A stretch of 64,000 nucleotides of DNA, taken from contig CAJINV010000009.1 in the NCBI GenBank assembly GCA_905178155.1, positions 3,466,768 to 3,530,767 on the forward strand, written 5' to 3'. The stretch comes from Amoebophrya sp. A120. Taxonomy: Eukaryota > Sar > Dinophyceae > Syndiniales > Amoebophryaceae. This document shows positions 19,532 to 31,429 of this stretch, piece after piece. Position numbers and translations under genes: made by a program. The notes beneath the pieces are model-generated. The model was not told the origin of the DNA and ran no database searches. It saw only the letters and a list, made by a program, of their open reading frames with translations. Position 1 is the stretch's first letter; the number at the start of each line of letters is the position of its first letter.

Positions 19532-21943
19532 ATGTCACACCCCCGAGGACATCAACGACGACCAAGCTCTTTCCTGAGCTCTATGAGGAACAAATGGTGG
19601 CTATTCGGGTGGGAATTTTTCGTCTTGTTCCGAAATCATCTCCAAACCAGCATATTAATTGTTCCGCCAACTGCTGCCTTCAGGCTCGTTTCAAAGGAAA
19701 ATAACGGAGGCGGGCTACAAAAGACCGTATCATCTTTGCCCGCACTTTCATCTTCAAAGAGGAATGGCCTTCACAAGAACAGAAGCAGGACGAGGAGCAC
19801 CAGTAGCTTGATTGATCGAACAAAACCAAAAGAAAAATCGAAGCGAAGACAAAGAAGACCGACTACACTGGTGCCGAAAACCGCAGCATGGGGCGAGCAC
19901 ACGGTTGGAAGTGAACAAGTACAGGACAAGGCTGGCAGCAGTGCCAGCGGTAAAAGTAAAGCTAAAGCCAAACCAACCGTGCTTGAACCATCCGTAGTTG
20001 TGGAACCAGCACCGCACCAACCTGCTCCAGGAAAAGACACCGAAACGGACAAGATCAAGACAGAAGGAGCAGACAAGGAACCAGATGACACATCTTCACC
20101 GAGTCTTCCTGTTGTTGAAAAAACTCAGGACGACAAGAATGTGGACGAACTGAAGCTGCACACAGAGGAACATAACAAGAAAGTGAAAGACGTATTAAAA
20201 GCTCCAGCTTCACGACCAGCAAAAATAACCCCAGAAGATCCTGATAGTCCTCCCAGTCCGCAAGATGAAGCCGATGACTCTGGTGATGTTGATGCTTCAC
20301 CTACCCCGGCTGCACCCCCAGCAGCCCCACTACGCGAGGACGAGACCTCGGAGAGCAACGATCTCGCCGAGCTAATAAATGGGATGAGTTATCTCCCAGT
20401 ACCGGAGCAGCAGGATTCCGCTACGATTGTTTTTAACCCGCCTCCACCAGCTCCAGCACAAGGAGATGGAACTACATCAAGTTCCGTGTCAGCATCACAG
20501 CGAAAACTTTTAAGTGACGAGGTTCACGCGCCGGCGGGAGGCGGAGGGGCCGGAACGGTTCCAGCAGTGTTGTCGTCCGCCGAAGTCGTAAATGGAACCT
20601 CCACGAGCAGCAGCAGCACTACACCGGCGCCCGAAAAAGTCGTCTCGTCGCCGAGCGACAGTAATAACGCCGTCAGGACCGTGATGGTCGCCGTCGTCGG
20701 TTCCATCGTGGTCATCCTCGTGCTCACCGTGCTCGCCGTCAAGTGTGGCGGCATGACCTGCGGCCGGGGAGGTTCCCGGAAGCGCAGCAGCAGCGACATC
20801 TCCGCGTCCGATGTTTCGCGGTCCGCGAGCGAACAAGGTGATCGTAAAGACGACCACAAACACCACAGGAAACAAGACTCGATTGGCAGTCAAGTTCCGT
20901 CCAGCTTCGACTATGGAAAAGCCGCGAAAAAGGACAAGAAGCACAAGCACCGGAGCAGCGACACACATGGGGCCAGCTCGGTCGAAGACCCCCCGACCAT
21001 GGAGAGTTATGTCCCGCCAGAGTCGGACGTAACCTCCTTTGCGCCGCCGAAACAGGGCGGTGGTGGTGGCCAACAGCGCGACAGCCGCGAGGAGAAGAAG
21101 AAAAAGATATGAATTGCAAATATGTCTGGATCTGGAAGGATACCAACTTGTGATGCTGCCTTTGGATTTTACACGGAATTTGTGTTGCATGAACAGCAAA
21201 AGAGGTCAAGTGTCTACTACGCCGCGGAGACGACATTTCTCATGCAGTATGGGCATCTGAAACCCCTCAAAAAATCTGTGCTGCGAGGCGATGCATCACA
21301 GACGCCATGGGGTATGTCAAGTGTGCATGACAAACATTTGCATTCATCCAGACCCAGACATATTTGCAACGCATAAAAGAAAAAACACTACGACGACGAT
21401 GACGACGATGAAGAAAGCGAGCGCGAACGGGACAAAAAAGAGAAAAAGCGGCTGAAGAAAGAGAAACGGACCGAGAGCTTTGATAAAGGAGGTATATGCA
21501 CTGCAAAAGTATCGTACCCGTAGTAATCGCATGCATGCATGATAAATCTCTTTTTGTTTTTCAAGGTAAATCAGCATGAGAAATTCCATTTGTCATGCTG
21601 AGCAAATTTGTGATGCGATTACTACTTAGTACGATGCTTTTGCAAGTCATAAGGTAACCACAGCTACGACAAAAAGAAGGGGAGTTTCGACAAGGAAAAC
21701 TCCTTTGACAGCAAGAAAAAGAGAAAACACGACTACGACGAGGACGACGACGATGAGGAAACTCAGAATATCCGCAGCGATTATGACTACGATAAACCCC
21801 CAGCTGACACACGGAAATCCCTGTTGTTCCAAGTCGCACGAGAGGCGAGCGTGCGCGTCAGTGCGATCGGAGATGCGCATCCAGAACCGGCGCGGGCAAC
21901 CATGACCGCGCCGGACGATGGGACGCCGATATCATTCTCATAG
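19532..21943 (+). CDS. Single-pass membrane protein with charged tail, 3 exons
   Basis: Exons 19532-21107, 21381-21494 and 21657-21943 give 658 residues ending in TAG. An N-terminal hydrophobic stretch (WWLFGWEFFVLFR, residues about 22-35) may be a signal anchor. A long Ser/Thr/Pro-rich region follows. Residues about 381-405 (MVAVVGSIVVILVLTVLAVK) are a clear membrane helix followed by a Cys pair and a Lys/Asp/Ser-rich tail. The two introners sit in the tail, where runs of KKKKHYDDDDDDEE and KKKRKHDYDEDDDDDEE occur. No known domain. Architecture resembles the next gene (23248-26158), so the two could be members of a surface or secretory-pathway family; that is inference. Confidence 0.78.
21108..21375. 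mobile_element. Introner, family A (268 bp)
   Basis: Starts TATGAATTGCAAATATGTCT, ends ATTTGCAACGCATA. Duplication aaaga at 21103-21107 and 21376-21380. Excision joins the Lys run to H-Y-D-D-D. Confidence 0.92.
21495..21651. mobile_element. Introner, family B, GT-AG compatible (157 bp)
   Basis: Starts TATGCACTGCAAAAGTATCG. Duplication aggta at 21490-21494 and 21652-21656. The repeat lets the intron be read as GTATATG...CATAAG, one of only three here with canonical ends. Excision restores D-K-G-G-N-H-S. Confidence 0.92.
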
Positions 21944-23247
21944 AATCGACATGTGAATGATGTATCGATATCAGACAGAAACAGAGGTTATGTTACCATG
22001 ACCCAGTAGAGTGAGTGCTCCATCATAAAGTTATACTAGCTTGATGAGGTAGTTGTATGGGTGTGCGCAGCCTTTTATGCTCTTTCGTCACACCAGTCTA
22101 CAAAGCCAGCGTCGTCAAAAATACGAGAGTAAGCTACCAGGAACTAGGAGCTCCGATCACAAACTCGGTAGCAGCAGTACGTATGTGCTGAAGCACATAC
22201 CAAGATAGGATAGAAGTTTCTTACTTTTTTTTTGAACTTCCAAAATGTGTAATCTTCCTCCCTGACACGACATCAAATTTGTACTTATGTGTAAGCATCA
22301 GAAAAGCCCCACCCTACTGTCAATCCAGAAGCAAAACTGCAAAATCTCAGATAGAAACAATGTAAACCCTGCTCCCCTCATGTTGCTCAATACATTACGC
22401 CGGAAAATGTTTTGTTTCGCAAAGCGGCTTTTTCCGCTGCTATGGTCTTTCTCCTGTTCTTTTTCTGCGTACTTAAAATGTAAACCAGAAAGGTAAACAC
22501 GCTGGTAACGTCGGTCTCGGTCGTCTGCTATGCCTATGCCCTGTGTGCCTTTCTTTGCTTGTCTGCTACTCCGTACGGTTACATGCTTACTTCGTCGTCC
22601 CGGTGCCACATCGGTTTGTCACAACTTTGTATTGCTTCGGATCGGTTCATATCGTCGCATACCTGGTCGGTTCCAGTTGTCGTACAAATTCTTGTCATCT
22701 TCGGTTAAGAAAAATATTTCGTCCGATCGTTTTATGACTGCTCGTGCATTCGCAGCGGAAGAACAGATACGTTGCTTCGTCCTGGTCCAACAAGAAGTTG
22801 TTATTTTCGTACTCTTCGCATTGTCTACATGTACATCTATTTCGACTTTGTGTCATTTCAAGAGTGATGTCTTAAATCAGACTGTATATTTTTGCACAAG
22901 GAGCTGCATGATCAACATTTTCCCACCAACCAACACCAGCACAGCTTGAATTACACCCCTTGAAAATAACCCAAAAGTCAATCTACATTTCTTGTTGTTT
23001 ATACCCGTACTAGGTCGGTGTTGTCTTTTACCTCCCTAAAAATTTGTGGTTTATTAGCCCATTGTTCTCGTGGTTTCGCTGTCGTCCGACACCTCTGCAC
23101 AATTACGCATGTCTGGAAGAATGTTTTCTAATTTCTTACGTGCAATAGACTTACAGTGGAAGGGTTTTTTGTACGGCTGAAGTCCGTGTCCGTGTCGTCG
23201 CAACCCGACCAAGCAGAGCGCGCGGACCAAGAGGATCAGCAATTCCC
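21944..23247. other. Intergenic, no gene seen
   Basis: 1.3-kb spacer. Frames such as 22530-22949 have no family signal and an AT-rich, Cys/Phe-rich composition typical of chance frames. No introner or repeat is visible. Confidence 0.4.
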
Positions 23248-26158
23248 ATGGACGAACAAAATCTTCACCGCGCTGTCAGTCTTACCAGCAGCACGACCTC
23301 CCCGAAGATGAGAAGAACTACATCAAAGCGGACTACCCCAGGACCAGCGACGGGGGTCGTGCAACAGCTTCTGCGACTGGCTGTCGCCAGTACTACAGCA
23401 ACAACATCATGCGGAGGTCCGTGGCCCTGGTCGTTTCTAGTACAACTCCAAGACGCTGGTTGTCCTGGCACCAGCTGCAACGATATAGCATCATCGACTA
23501 CAGTAAAAAATATGGGAGCAGGAGTTTTATTAGTTTCGGCGTTTCAGGTTCGTCTGCAACAGCAAAAGAAAGCGACCACGATGAAAAAGCGCGTAATACA
23601 GACAAAGCGTGGACGAGGCGGACAAAATGCGCCTGCTCAAAAGATACCGAAGAACCAAAGTGCGCGGCCTGCTATAAAGGCATTACCTAAAAAAGTAAAT
23701 GACCATGACGGACAGAGAGCAAAAGGTCGTAATGGTAGAGTTGCTCCGCCCGTGGTCGTGGATCCCGCAGTTGTCACAGAAGATGTAGTAGATCCTGGTG
23801 TTGCTGACGACCCTGCAAATGGTAGAACAATCACGACGACGGATCATGCTACTAGTACAGTGACAGTAAAGGACGACGATAGAAGCACTGAGCAAGCAAC
23901 AAATACTAACCGGGGAGTCGTGGAGGAAGACGAAGATAATGCAAGCGTTTTGAGTTTGACATCAACTTCTTTTGCGACGTCATCTCCCACTACCAGAAGA
24001 ACCAGCAAAGACCTAGTATCTGCGGAAAAATCCGAATCAGCCAAGGATTACGATTACCTCACAAAAGTCCACGATAGTTCCCTCGCAGCAACTTCTACAT
24101 CTCTACTCAGCACACAATCCTCGTCCTCCCACCTCGACGTTTGTGCTTCGGAGACTGCCACCTGTGCCCAGGGCAAGTACCGCGAACCGGTAAACCCGCT
24201 CTGCAAGTGCCCGCATACCAAGCCGCTGTGTCTCATGCTGGGTCACTTTGACGGACGCTGTTTCGAGAGCAAGGAGGCGTGTCAGAAAGATGAGACACTA
24301 CTAGTTGATGAGCAATATCCGGAATGCCTCACTGTTGGTGAGCACATGCGCTGCCCGGAGTGCTTGGAAAATGCTAATGTGAAACGGGCGGTGACAGAAG
24401 AACTGTGTGTAGCGCACGATGCGTGTGTAGCCGCCGTCTGGGACACGGAGAAAATGGGAGAACCTCCTATTTTATCCCATACAGGCCTGCCTTTCCTGGA
24501 AGACGAAGAGCCACCTTTGCTGGAAGCGCTGGGCGTGCAGCAGGGAAAAAACACAGTTGCGGAAGCGATTTGTTGTCCGAGCGATAAAAGCACGACCACC
24601 TCCGGTGAACAATCCTCGGAGATTGTACTTACGAAAACGAAAAAGAGCTACACGTTGTATGACTATCAGCTGCCTCTGTCTTCTAGTCCGCTTGATAAGT
24701 GATAGTTGCGCAAAGTGAAGTTCATCATCTGCATAAGGAACTCAAAACAGCAACTTTCAAGAACATCGACTGCGTTATGTTTCTTATCAGGGCACGGGCA
24801 CGACCCAAAAAACCCACTGATAGCTGTACAACTGCAAAAGTTCTCTTTTCCTTCCCATACTTCGTTCCCAAGCGTGCTGCCTCAGCCACCCGGACCTGAA
24901 TGTGAAGCCTTTCAAATCTTTCCTGGGCACGAGCGCATCTGCAGGATCATCAGCAGCCGCAGACCTTTCGCTTTCCTCCACCAACAACACTTCTAGTCCA
25001 GAACAGGGACTAGGCGGGAACGGCTATAGTCCAGGAGGTGCGGTGCAGTTCCTTCCAAATACCTCAGCGCAAAGCCAAACGGCCGCTGTACCACCAGCAT
25101 CTGGAGAAGAAGCGGCTCCAAAAACGGGAAGTAGCGGCACGACGGCCGAAGGAGGTGCCGGCGCAGTAGATACCAGTGGCGCGGTCTGCGACACCGGGTT
25201 GGTGATTTCGATCCTGGTATCCATCATCGTCACGGTCATCGTGGTCACCTCCGCCGTCGTATCAAATGTAGAAGTGTCTGGGTCTGGAAGGATGCGCGAT
25301 TTGTCATGCAGCTCTTCCATGACCCGTGAACGTGAAGCCTGGAACGCAGGACCTAGCATGACAGATTCTGCGCGATCTCTCTCATGCCTATCCTGCATGA
25401 GAGCCTCCGTCCCGACTTGGTCAAAACTGGACGACTTTTGGTAATCATGCAACACAGATTTTTGCATGCTTCAGATTTAGCATGACAAGTTGCATTCTTC
25501 CAGACCCGGACATCTTTACATTTGATACGTCGCACTCTACTGCTACTTCTGCGTGATGGGGAAAGACGGGTATCTCAGCATGCCCGGCGTGGCGGACAAG
25601 AAGAAGAAAAACAAGAAGAACAAAAATGTATCCTGTGAAAAAACGTCCACTAGTACAACACCCCAGAGTTGTCATGCAGATGTTCAATGACAGGAGCACT
25701 TGTAATGGGCATCAGCAAGGGCAACGACAAGGGAGGCATGTCCATTCGCGTTTTGGTATTTGTAATGCTGCGAACAGCAACATGATGTCATGTGGAAATG
25801 GCTTTGTGAAGATCCACGTCTGCTGTCCTTACTTCTCACGTGCACTACAAAACAGCGAGAAAGAACTTTTCATGCGTGATTCCCAAAATAAGTTGTGGAT
25901 TTGTGTTGCAGAGGCCCAGGCCCCAACAACTTGGTTTCGTTGTGAGGACGTTTTTATCCAGGATAAAACGCCATCGGGAAGAAGTCCACCCGCGCTACGC
26001 TGGCCGACCTGGTCCGCAGCGAAATCTCGAAGTCCGGCGTCTTCGACGCAGACGTTGCGGACGATCCGAACGCGAGCCGGAAAAAATCCATTACCGTGCC
26101 AGACCGGCCACCCACCATCGCGCTCGACCCGGAACGCCCCGTGTCGTTTGCGGATTGA
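23248..26158 (+). CDS. Cys-rich single-pass membrane protein, 4 exons
   Basis: Exons 23248-24698, 24886-25259, 25533-25628 and 25971-26158 give 702 residues ending in TGA. Intron 24699-24885 is GT-AG; the other two are introners. Residues about 290-460 hold many cysteines (for example CAQGKYREPVNPLCKCPHTK, CFESKEAC, CPECLENANV, CVAHDAC), a disulphide-rich domain likely facing the lumen or exterior. Residues about 585-615 (LVISILVSIIVTVIVVTSAV then ALYCYFCVMG) form a membrane helix, and a basic tail follows. The first introner interrupts the codons of this helix. No named domain is recognised. Similar plan to the preceding gene. Confidence 0.78.
25260..25527. mobile_element. Introner, family A (268 bp)
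   Basis: Starts TATCAAATGTAGAAGTGTCT. Duplication cgtcg at 25255-25259 and 25528-25532. Excision joins T-S-A-V to A-L-Y-C-Y inside a membrane helix. Similar in sequence to the copy at 61952. Confidence 0.92.
25629..25965. mobile_element. Introner, family C (337 bp)
   Basis: Starts TATCCTGTGAAAAAACGTCC and ends GGACGTTTTTATCCAGGATA. Flanks aaatg (25624-25628) and aaacg (25966-25970) differ only by AAT/AAC, both Asn. Longer than the other family C copies (279-280 bp). Confidence 0.9.
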
Positions 26159-26994
26159 GCTCAGATAGAAGAGGAGGTCTTTTTTTATACAGAAGTGTTT
26201 CTCAACCTCAACATCGACGCAGCGGGAGAATGTTGACGTTGACGTGTGAAAAACCAATAGAGCGGTGCATTTTTTGCACTTTGTTTCATCATACTGCACT
26301 CACTAATATCATTATCACGTCGTATTTCTATGTACCAAATTTCAATTTCTGTCTTTAGTTCCCCACTTTCTTTTTTGTAGGTTCGAATCGTGCTATCGTC
26401 CCCAACTGATTTTGATAACTACAAGAACGTCTTCCTCAGTTGTACCAGTTGCAGTTTTGAGTTTTCTGGCTGTAGATTTTATTGAACTTTAAGTGTAAAA
26501 CTAAAAATCGCGCTCCTGTTGTATTTAGAATTCCCTCATCGGCATCGTAACACGACACATTTTAAACAGTTCAAATCATACACACTGCATTCATCTCGTC
26601 TATTGTCCAATAAGACTCTGTGTACGGGTTCGTGCAGAGCGATTGATGCGACCTTTGCAGATGACAGGTCTGGATCCCTTGTTTTGTTTGTTCGCTTTGT
26701 TCGAGCGTGCCATCAGCAGCTGCAGATTGATATTTCGAGAGCAGACGAGACGACGAAGGTTTTTGCATTGAGCTTGTTGTTGTGTTTTTAGTTGCGAGGG
26801 CAAAGCAGTTGAGAGTAAGCCTGCGTTTTTCAGAAGAGCGAAGATGTGAAGATTGCGAGGACAAAGGCGAGAAGATAGGTGGAGCGCCTTTGGGCGTAGC
26901 CTTCAACAACGCAATTTCCTGTCTCAGATTCAGCCAAAAGAAAACCTACGCTACGTGTGGCTGTTAACCATGTGCGTAGGCATCGATCGGGCGC
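26159..26994. other. Intergenic, no gene seen
   Basis: 840-bp AT-rich spacer ending where GC content jumps at the first GC-rich island. No coding signal. Confidence 0.4.
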
Positions 26995-27730
26995 TGAGGT
27001 AGGGTCGCGCAGAGGGGCAATTCCCCCGCCGCACCTCGTGGGGCGCAGAGAGACGCGGCGCGCCTGTTGTCTGGCAGGCTAAAGAAGAGCAGCACGACCC
27101 GGGAACGGGGCTCGCCTCGCCGGGCCCGAACGCGCGGGCCAGAAACACAGTGGCGGCCTCCTGTGTCCGCCTGCTGTCGGTGTGTCTCCCCACCCCGCTG
27201 AGGATGCAACCCGCGAGCGGCCGACCAAGAACGACCACGCCAAGGCCTCTGCTGGTGCGGCTGCCTCGTCCGGCGAACGCCACTCCGCATCCGGCCCAGG
27301 CCCCCCGCGGCCTTCCAGGCCGGCGCAGGAGTCAGCGAAACGGCCACGGCGCCCACAATCGGGCCGGCGCGGTTTCCGGGTTGTGTATTTTATTGCACAG
27401 GGCAGCGCCGCCACGTGCTCACGCAGTCAGTCACTGCGGGGGCCTGCCGGTCCTGTATGTTCGGCAGCCCCAGCGTCGGCCCTGGCGCCGTCGCCCGGCG
27501 GGCAGAGACCTGCGTCCGCCCTTGCTGGTTCTGCTGGTCCGTTGGCCGTCGGCCCTTTCGTGCGTGCCCCCGTCTTCCGTATGTGTGGCGCGCGCCTGCT
27601 TGCCAGCGAGCGCTGGGCCCGCCCGTCGCGGGAGCGCACCCGCCCTGGCGCCCGCTGTGGTAGGCTGCTGTGAATGGCCCCAGTGGTCGGGGATAGTGCT
27701 CCGAGCGCATGGCCGGAGCAAATAGCGGAT
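26995..27730. other. GC-rich island 1
   Basis: About 735 bp of markedly GC-rich sequence between AT-rich flanks. Long frames on both strands (for example 27150-27725 and 27427-27975 complement) are Arg/Pro/Ala-rich and lack domain signals, as expected of chance frames in GC-rich DNA. No terminal repeat was found at the edges. Nature unknown. Confidence 0.5.
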
Positions 27731-28208
27731 TGGCGCGCTCCTTTAGCGCCAACTTTCCACTCATATTCTGCTCTCCGGCTCTGACAGATTTCAGTATTCT
27801 GTCTTCTCGAGTTCCTTGTCATACAGCACTTCTGCACGGCGATCAGCGAGCGATGAGGGCAGAGGTCGTCGACGAGGGTAGAGCCGGATGGAAAATAGGA
27901 GAAATGTGATTGAGAGTGAATAGATTGCCCCTCTGGTTCTTGGTGCGTGCTGCTCTCGTCATCTTCTCGCGCCAAAAGGAAAAGGTGCTGAGGGTAAGAT
28001 TTTGTTCAATACAAGCGCGCCACAGGAAATAAGCAGAAGCACTTCAAAGCATTTACTTCATGTTCATGTGGCCGCAGGCTGAGACGGCCGCGTGAAAGTC
28101 GCAAAGCCTTATACCTCTCTTCTTCTTCTTCTTCTTCACCACTTTCTTTCCGTCGAATCTAGCAAGCACTCAAACGCACACCAGCAAAAAGAAAAACCAA
28201 ACTTAAAG
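27731..28208. other. Leader region, pyrimidine-rich
   Basis: Spacer between the GC-rich island and the next gene. A CTTCTTCTTCTTCTTC tract near 28118 precedes the ATG at 28209. The frame continues upstream through LLLLLLHHFLS, which looks like a signal peptide, but it opens at a stop at 28080 and has no ATG. Confidence 0.4.
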
Positions 28209-29742
28209 ATGGCGTCTGCAACCGCCCACGCCAAGCGCGAGATGCTTGACCAGCTGCAGCAGGCGATGTGGTGGCCGGTGTCTTCGTCCGCAACTACGGG
28301 AAAAATCACCACTACGAAAAGGTCCATCGGTGGAGGTTCCTCTGCTTCATCATCTTCCTATTCTACCAGCTTTTTGTCTTCGGAGAACGACCCAGCAACG
28401 TCTGGTCAATTGACGTCCTCGCGCAACACTTCTAGGGATTTTGCTTTTTCTCCAGCATCGCCATTTTCTCCTACTTCAGACCGATCTCGTACATCAAGAA
28501 CAAACACGGTCGTCCACATGAAGACCAAAGCCAGACACTTGCCAAGCAAATCTGGCACGACGAGCTTCTACGCCCAGATTCCGAAAGTGCCCCTCTGCGA
28601 AGATTTAGACGACCAAGTGTTGCGGAAGGGAGAAGCCTGCTTTTCGGACTGCGGAAAAAGTATTTGTTTCTTTGTCATGCAGTTTCCGCTTTCGGGATTT
28701 CTTGTTCTTCGGATGAAGTTAGTGTTGCATGATCTGCATGACAGGTAAACACATCTCCATTACGATTACCCAATCTTCCACAACAGCTCGCGGCAAACAA
28801 AAATGCCCTCAGCGGGTTTTGGAGCACGGCTTGGGTTTCTCCAAGGACGAGGAGTGCAAATCTACGGTCGAATGCGTGGCGGAGGACCGGGTTTTGTGTC
28901 AAGCGAATAAAGGCGGCGTCGCGGAGGCGGGATTTGATTTCTTCGCCGCTGCACCAGCAGCTTTTGCGGCAGCTACGACGACTTCGACTACACTCGTCGA
29001 AGCTGCATCAAGTACTAGTAGCGCAGCAGCTGCAACAACAGCCGCAACCTCGGCGTCTGGTGTGCAAACTACCTTCTCCGCGGGTCTCGGATTGCTCTCG
29101 CTGTTTTTGTCCGCCTTACCGGAATTCGGGGTCGCGGTGCAACAGCAGCAACAGACAGCTGCGAGTTCTACTTCGGTAGTAACCTCCGGAACCACGACTA
29201 CGGATGCCACCAATCCCCTCACTGCAACGACAACGTCTATTACCGGAATAGACAGTCAGTATTTCGACGAGGGAACGTTAACAGCGGGAAGTGAGGAGTA
29301 CGACGAACCAGAACCTTATTTCGAGCCATTACCAGAACCGGAGCAGGACGAGGTGACGAGCAAAGAGGATGAAGACCAGAAGAACACTACTGGGGGGACC
29401 GCCGCGTCTTCTACTACGTCCAACGCAGCCGCCTCTTTCCCTGACAAGCACAACCGCCCCAAGAACTCGTGTCAGCAAAACCAAATCAACCAATTCAAAC
29501 AACCGAAGAACAACTTGGATTTGGAAAGCCTGTGTCACGGGCTAGCTGGTCCGGGAAGTGGGAAAAATTCGGCTTCTACCACGTCCTCGTCATCGTCGTT
29601 CAGAGCGACAGGTGGAAACAAGATGAATCCAATCCGAGACCACGGCAAGAACTCCGGAAGATCAGGAACAACCGGGCGAGAAAGAGATCGGGACCACAGA
29701 CAACTTCTGGAATTTGATGCGGATGGAGAGGTGATTTTTTGA
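28209..29742 (+). CDS. Ser/Thr/Ala-rich protein with Cys motif, 2 exons
   Basis: Exons 28209-28659 and 28745-29742, joined over a GT-AG intron (28660-28744), give 482 residues. The N-terminal half is Ser/Thr-rich. A compact Cys cluster spans the exon junction (CEDLDDQVLRKGEACFSDC, then KCPQRVLEHGLGFSKDEEC, CVAEDRVLC), suggesting a small disulphide-bonded or metal-binding fold. The C-terminal half is Ala/Thr-rich and then acidic. No membrane helix is certain, although a Leu-rich patch (AGLGLLSLFLSALPEF) lies in the second half. No introners; the GT-AG intron carries the CATGACA motif. Function unknown. If translation could begin at the upstream GTG (28092) a signal peptide would be gained. Confidence 0.68.
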
Positions 29743-30108
29743 AATTTTGGTAAAAGCGGGGCACACGACGTTTCTGACTGTACGTTTCCTAGAACTAATA
29801 ACGCAGAACTTTACTTCAACTTTTTAGCTTGGATATACAAAGACTATTGTGTTTAAGACGGAATTGGAAGAGGAACCCCATTGCCACTGATTTTCCGTCT
29901 CAAATCTAGCGATATGCAGACGTTTGCGTAGAAATGTTTGTATGATATTCAGGATAACAAGGTTGTAATGTTTGCTCGACCAGAACAGCCTCGCAATGGC
30001 TTCTCGAAGGAGAGAAAATCCTAACTGAGTCGACGCGTTTGCCACGACGTGGTAGTTGAAGTCGACCCTGCAATGCTCGGCGCAGGTGTATAATTCGCTG
30101 TCTTGTTG
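29743..30108. other. Intergenic, no gene seen
   Basis: 365-bp spacer before the inverted-repeat element. Nothing recognisable. Confidence 0.35.
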
Positions 30109-31375
30109 GAGCGAGGTAACAAACCCAAACGAGAACTTCGCGGTTGAGTTCTCATCCGGCCGGCCGGCCGGATGAGAACTCAACCACATCAGCGGCGGAA
30201 ATCGACCGGCTGGTCGTCCTGGTCAATTGGCCCGCCATTCGCTCGGGCGAAAGGGGGGGGGGGCGGCCTGCTGGAGACCGACGCTTCCCTCACTCCACTT
30301 TCGCCGGGGGCCGTGTGCAACACAAAAACGCTACGCGCGCCTGCTGTGAATACAGAGAAGCTACGCTATGCAGCGGGGCAGAAGTTGGAAAATTTTAAAG
30401 GTGGCGCATTGTGCGCGCCCGCCGCGGGCGCGCTTTCATAGTTGGACTGCGCTATGCCTTTTGGCTTCTGGGTGGAATTCGAAAGAATTGAATGCAAAAA
30501 CATTCGCGGGGCTCGCAAACGCAATAGGCAAAATTTCGCGGGGCGCGCAACGCGCGCCCGCTATACGTTGCAATCGCCGGCCCAGAAAGCGCGTCCGCGC
30601 GCCTCTCCGCTGGCTCATGCTTGCTTCGGCGCAACAGTTGGCAGATGCGCCGGATCCGGGTCGGACGCGCTTCGCGCGTCCACCGACTTGCGTGATGGGA
30701 GGCGGGGCCTCGCTCGGCGCGCCGGGCAACCAATCTCCGACGCGCCGCGCGCGCTGCCCTTTGTTTCTGCCGGCGCCCGAATCCTGCGGCGCGTCGGGCT
30801 CCAAAGCTGCCCCCACCCGATAGCAGGGACAATGCAAATGGCCTGGGCCGCGCTTATGTGTGCCTCCGCCGGGCTACTGGCGCCCTAGCAATCTTTATCG
30901 TTTCCCACACGCGAAGGCGGCGCAGCAGGATGGCCCGCGCGCGCAAGTTGTACGCTGTTGCTTTGCTTCCTGGTGGGGTTCGTCGGCGCCCGGCCGCAGC
31001 CGGCATGGTCACTCAGCCAGCGCTGCGCGCCCGCGTTGGGCTGTGCCCCCATCCTCTGGGCCCCCAGGCTTATCGTCTTTTCCGGCGACTCGCAGTAGAA
31101 GTAGCAAACAACGCAGCTTCTGCTTCTTGGCTTTAGGCACTTGCCGCAGCTTTTGCATGACAAAGCTCGGGCTTTTTGCGTAGAAGTGAAACTGCGCAGC
31201 TGGGGGGTGACAATCAAGAAGAAGAGTGAGGCCGTCGACCAGGAGGGAAGAAGGGGACCCGGACGACCGGCCGGCCGATTTCAATCCGCCACAGATGTGG
31301 TTGAGTTCTCATCCGGCCGGCCGGCCGGATGAGAACTCAACCGCGAAGTTCTCGTTTGGGTTTGTTACCTCGCTC
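30109..31375. mobile_element. 1.27-kb element with 82-bp terminal inverted repeats
   Basis: The sequence at 30109-30190 is repeated in perfect inverse at 31294-31375, starting GAGCGAGGTAAC. Similarity continues inward for about 35 more bases with mismatches. Each arm holds a perfect 44-bp palindrome (30142-30185 and 31299-31342) centred on CCGGCCGGCCGG. The interior is GC-rich without a recognisable gene. The flanks share only ttg, so a target duplication is doubtful. It looks like a non-autonomous foldback transposon, but the mobility is inference. Its ends do not match the introner ends. Confidence 0.75.
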
Positions 31376-31429
31376 TTGGTGTTTTTTCGTCTAACCCGAG
31401 GTTGTTAGAGAGCGCTGAGGGGCTTGAGA

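Noticed and set aside
27150-27975. Long open frames on both strands of GC-rich island 1
   Set aside because: They overlap in many phases, are Arg/Pro/Ala-rich and have no domain; high GC content alone explains the lack of stops.
28092-28208. Signal-peptide-like extension (LLLLLLHHFLS) of the Ser/Thr-rich protein
   Set aside because: It would need a GTG start directly after a stop at 28080; the pyrimidine tract is more likely leader sequence. Kept only as an alternative.
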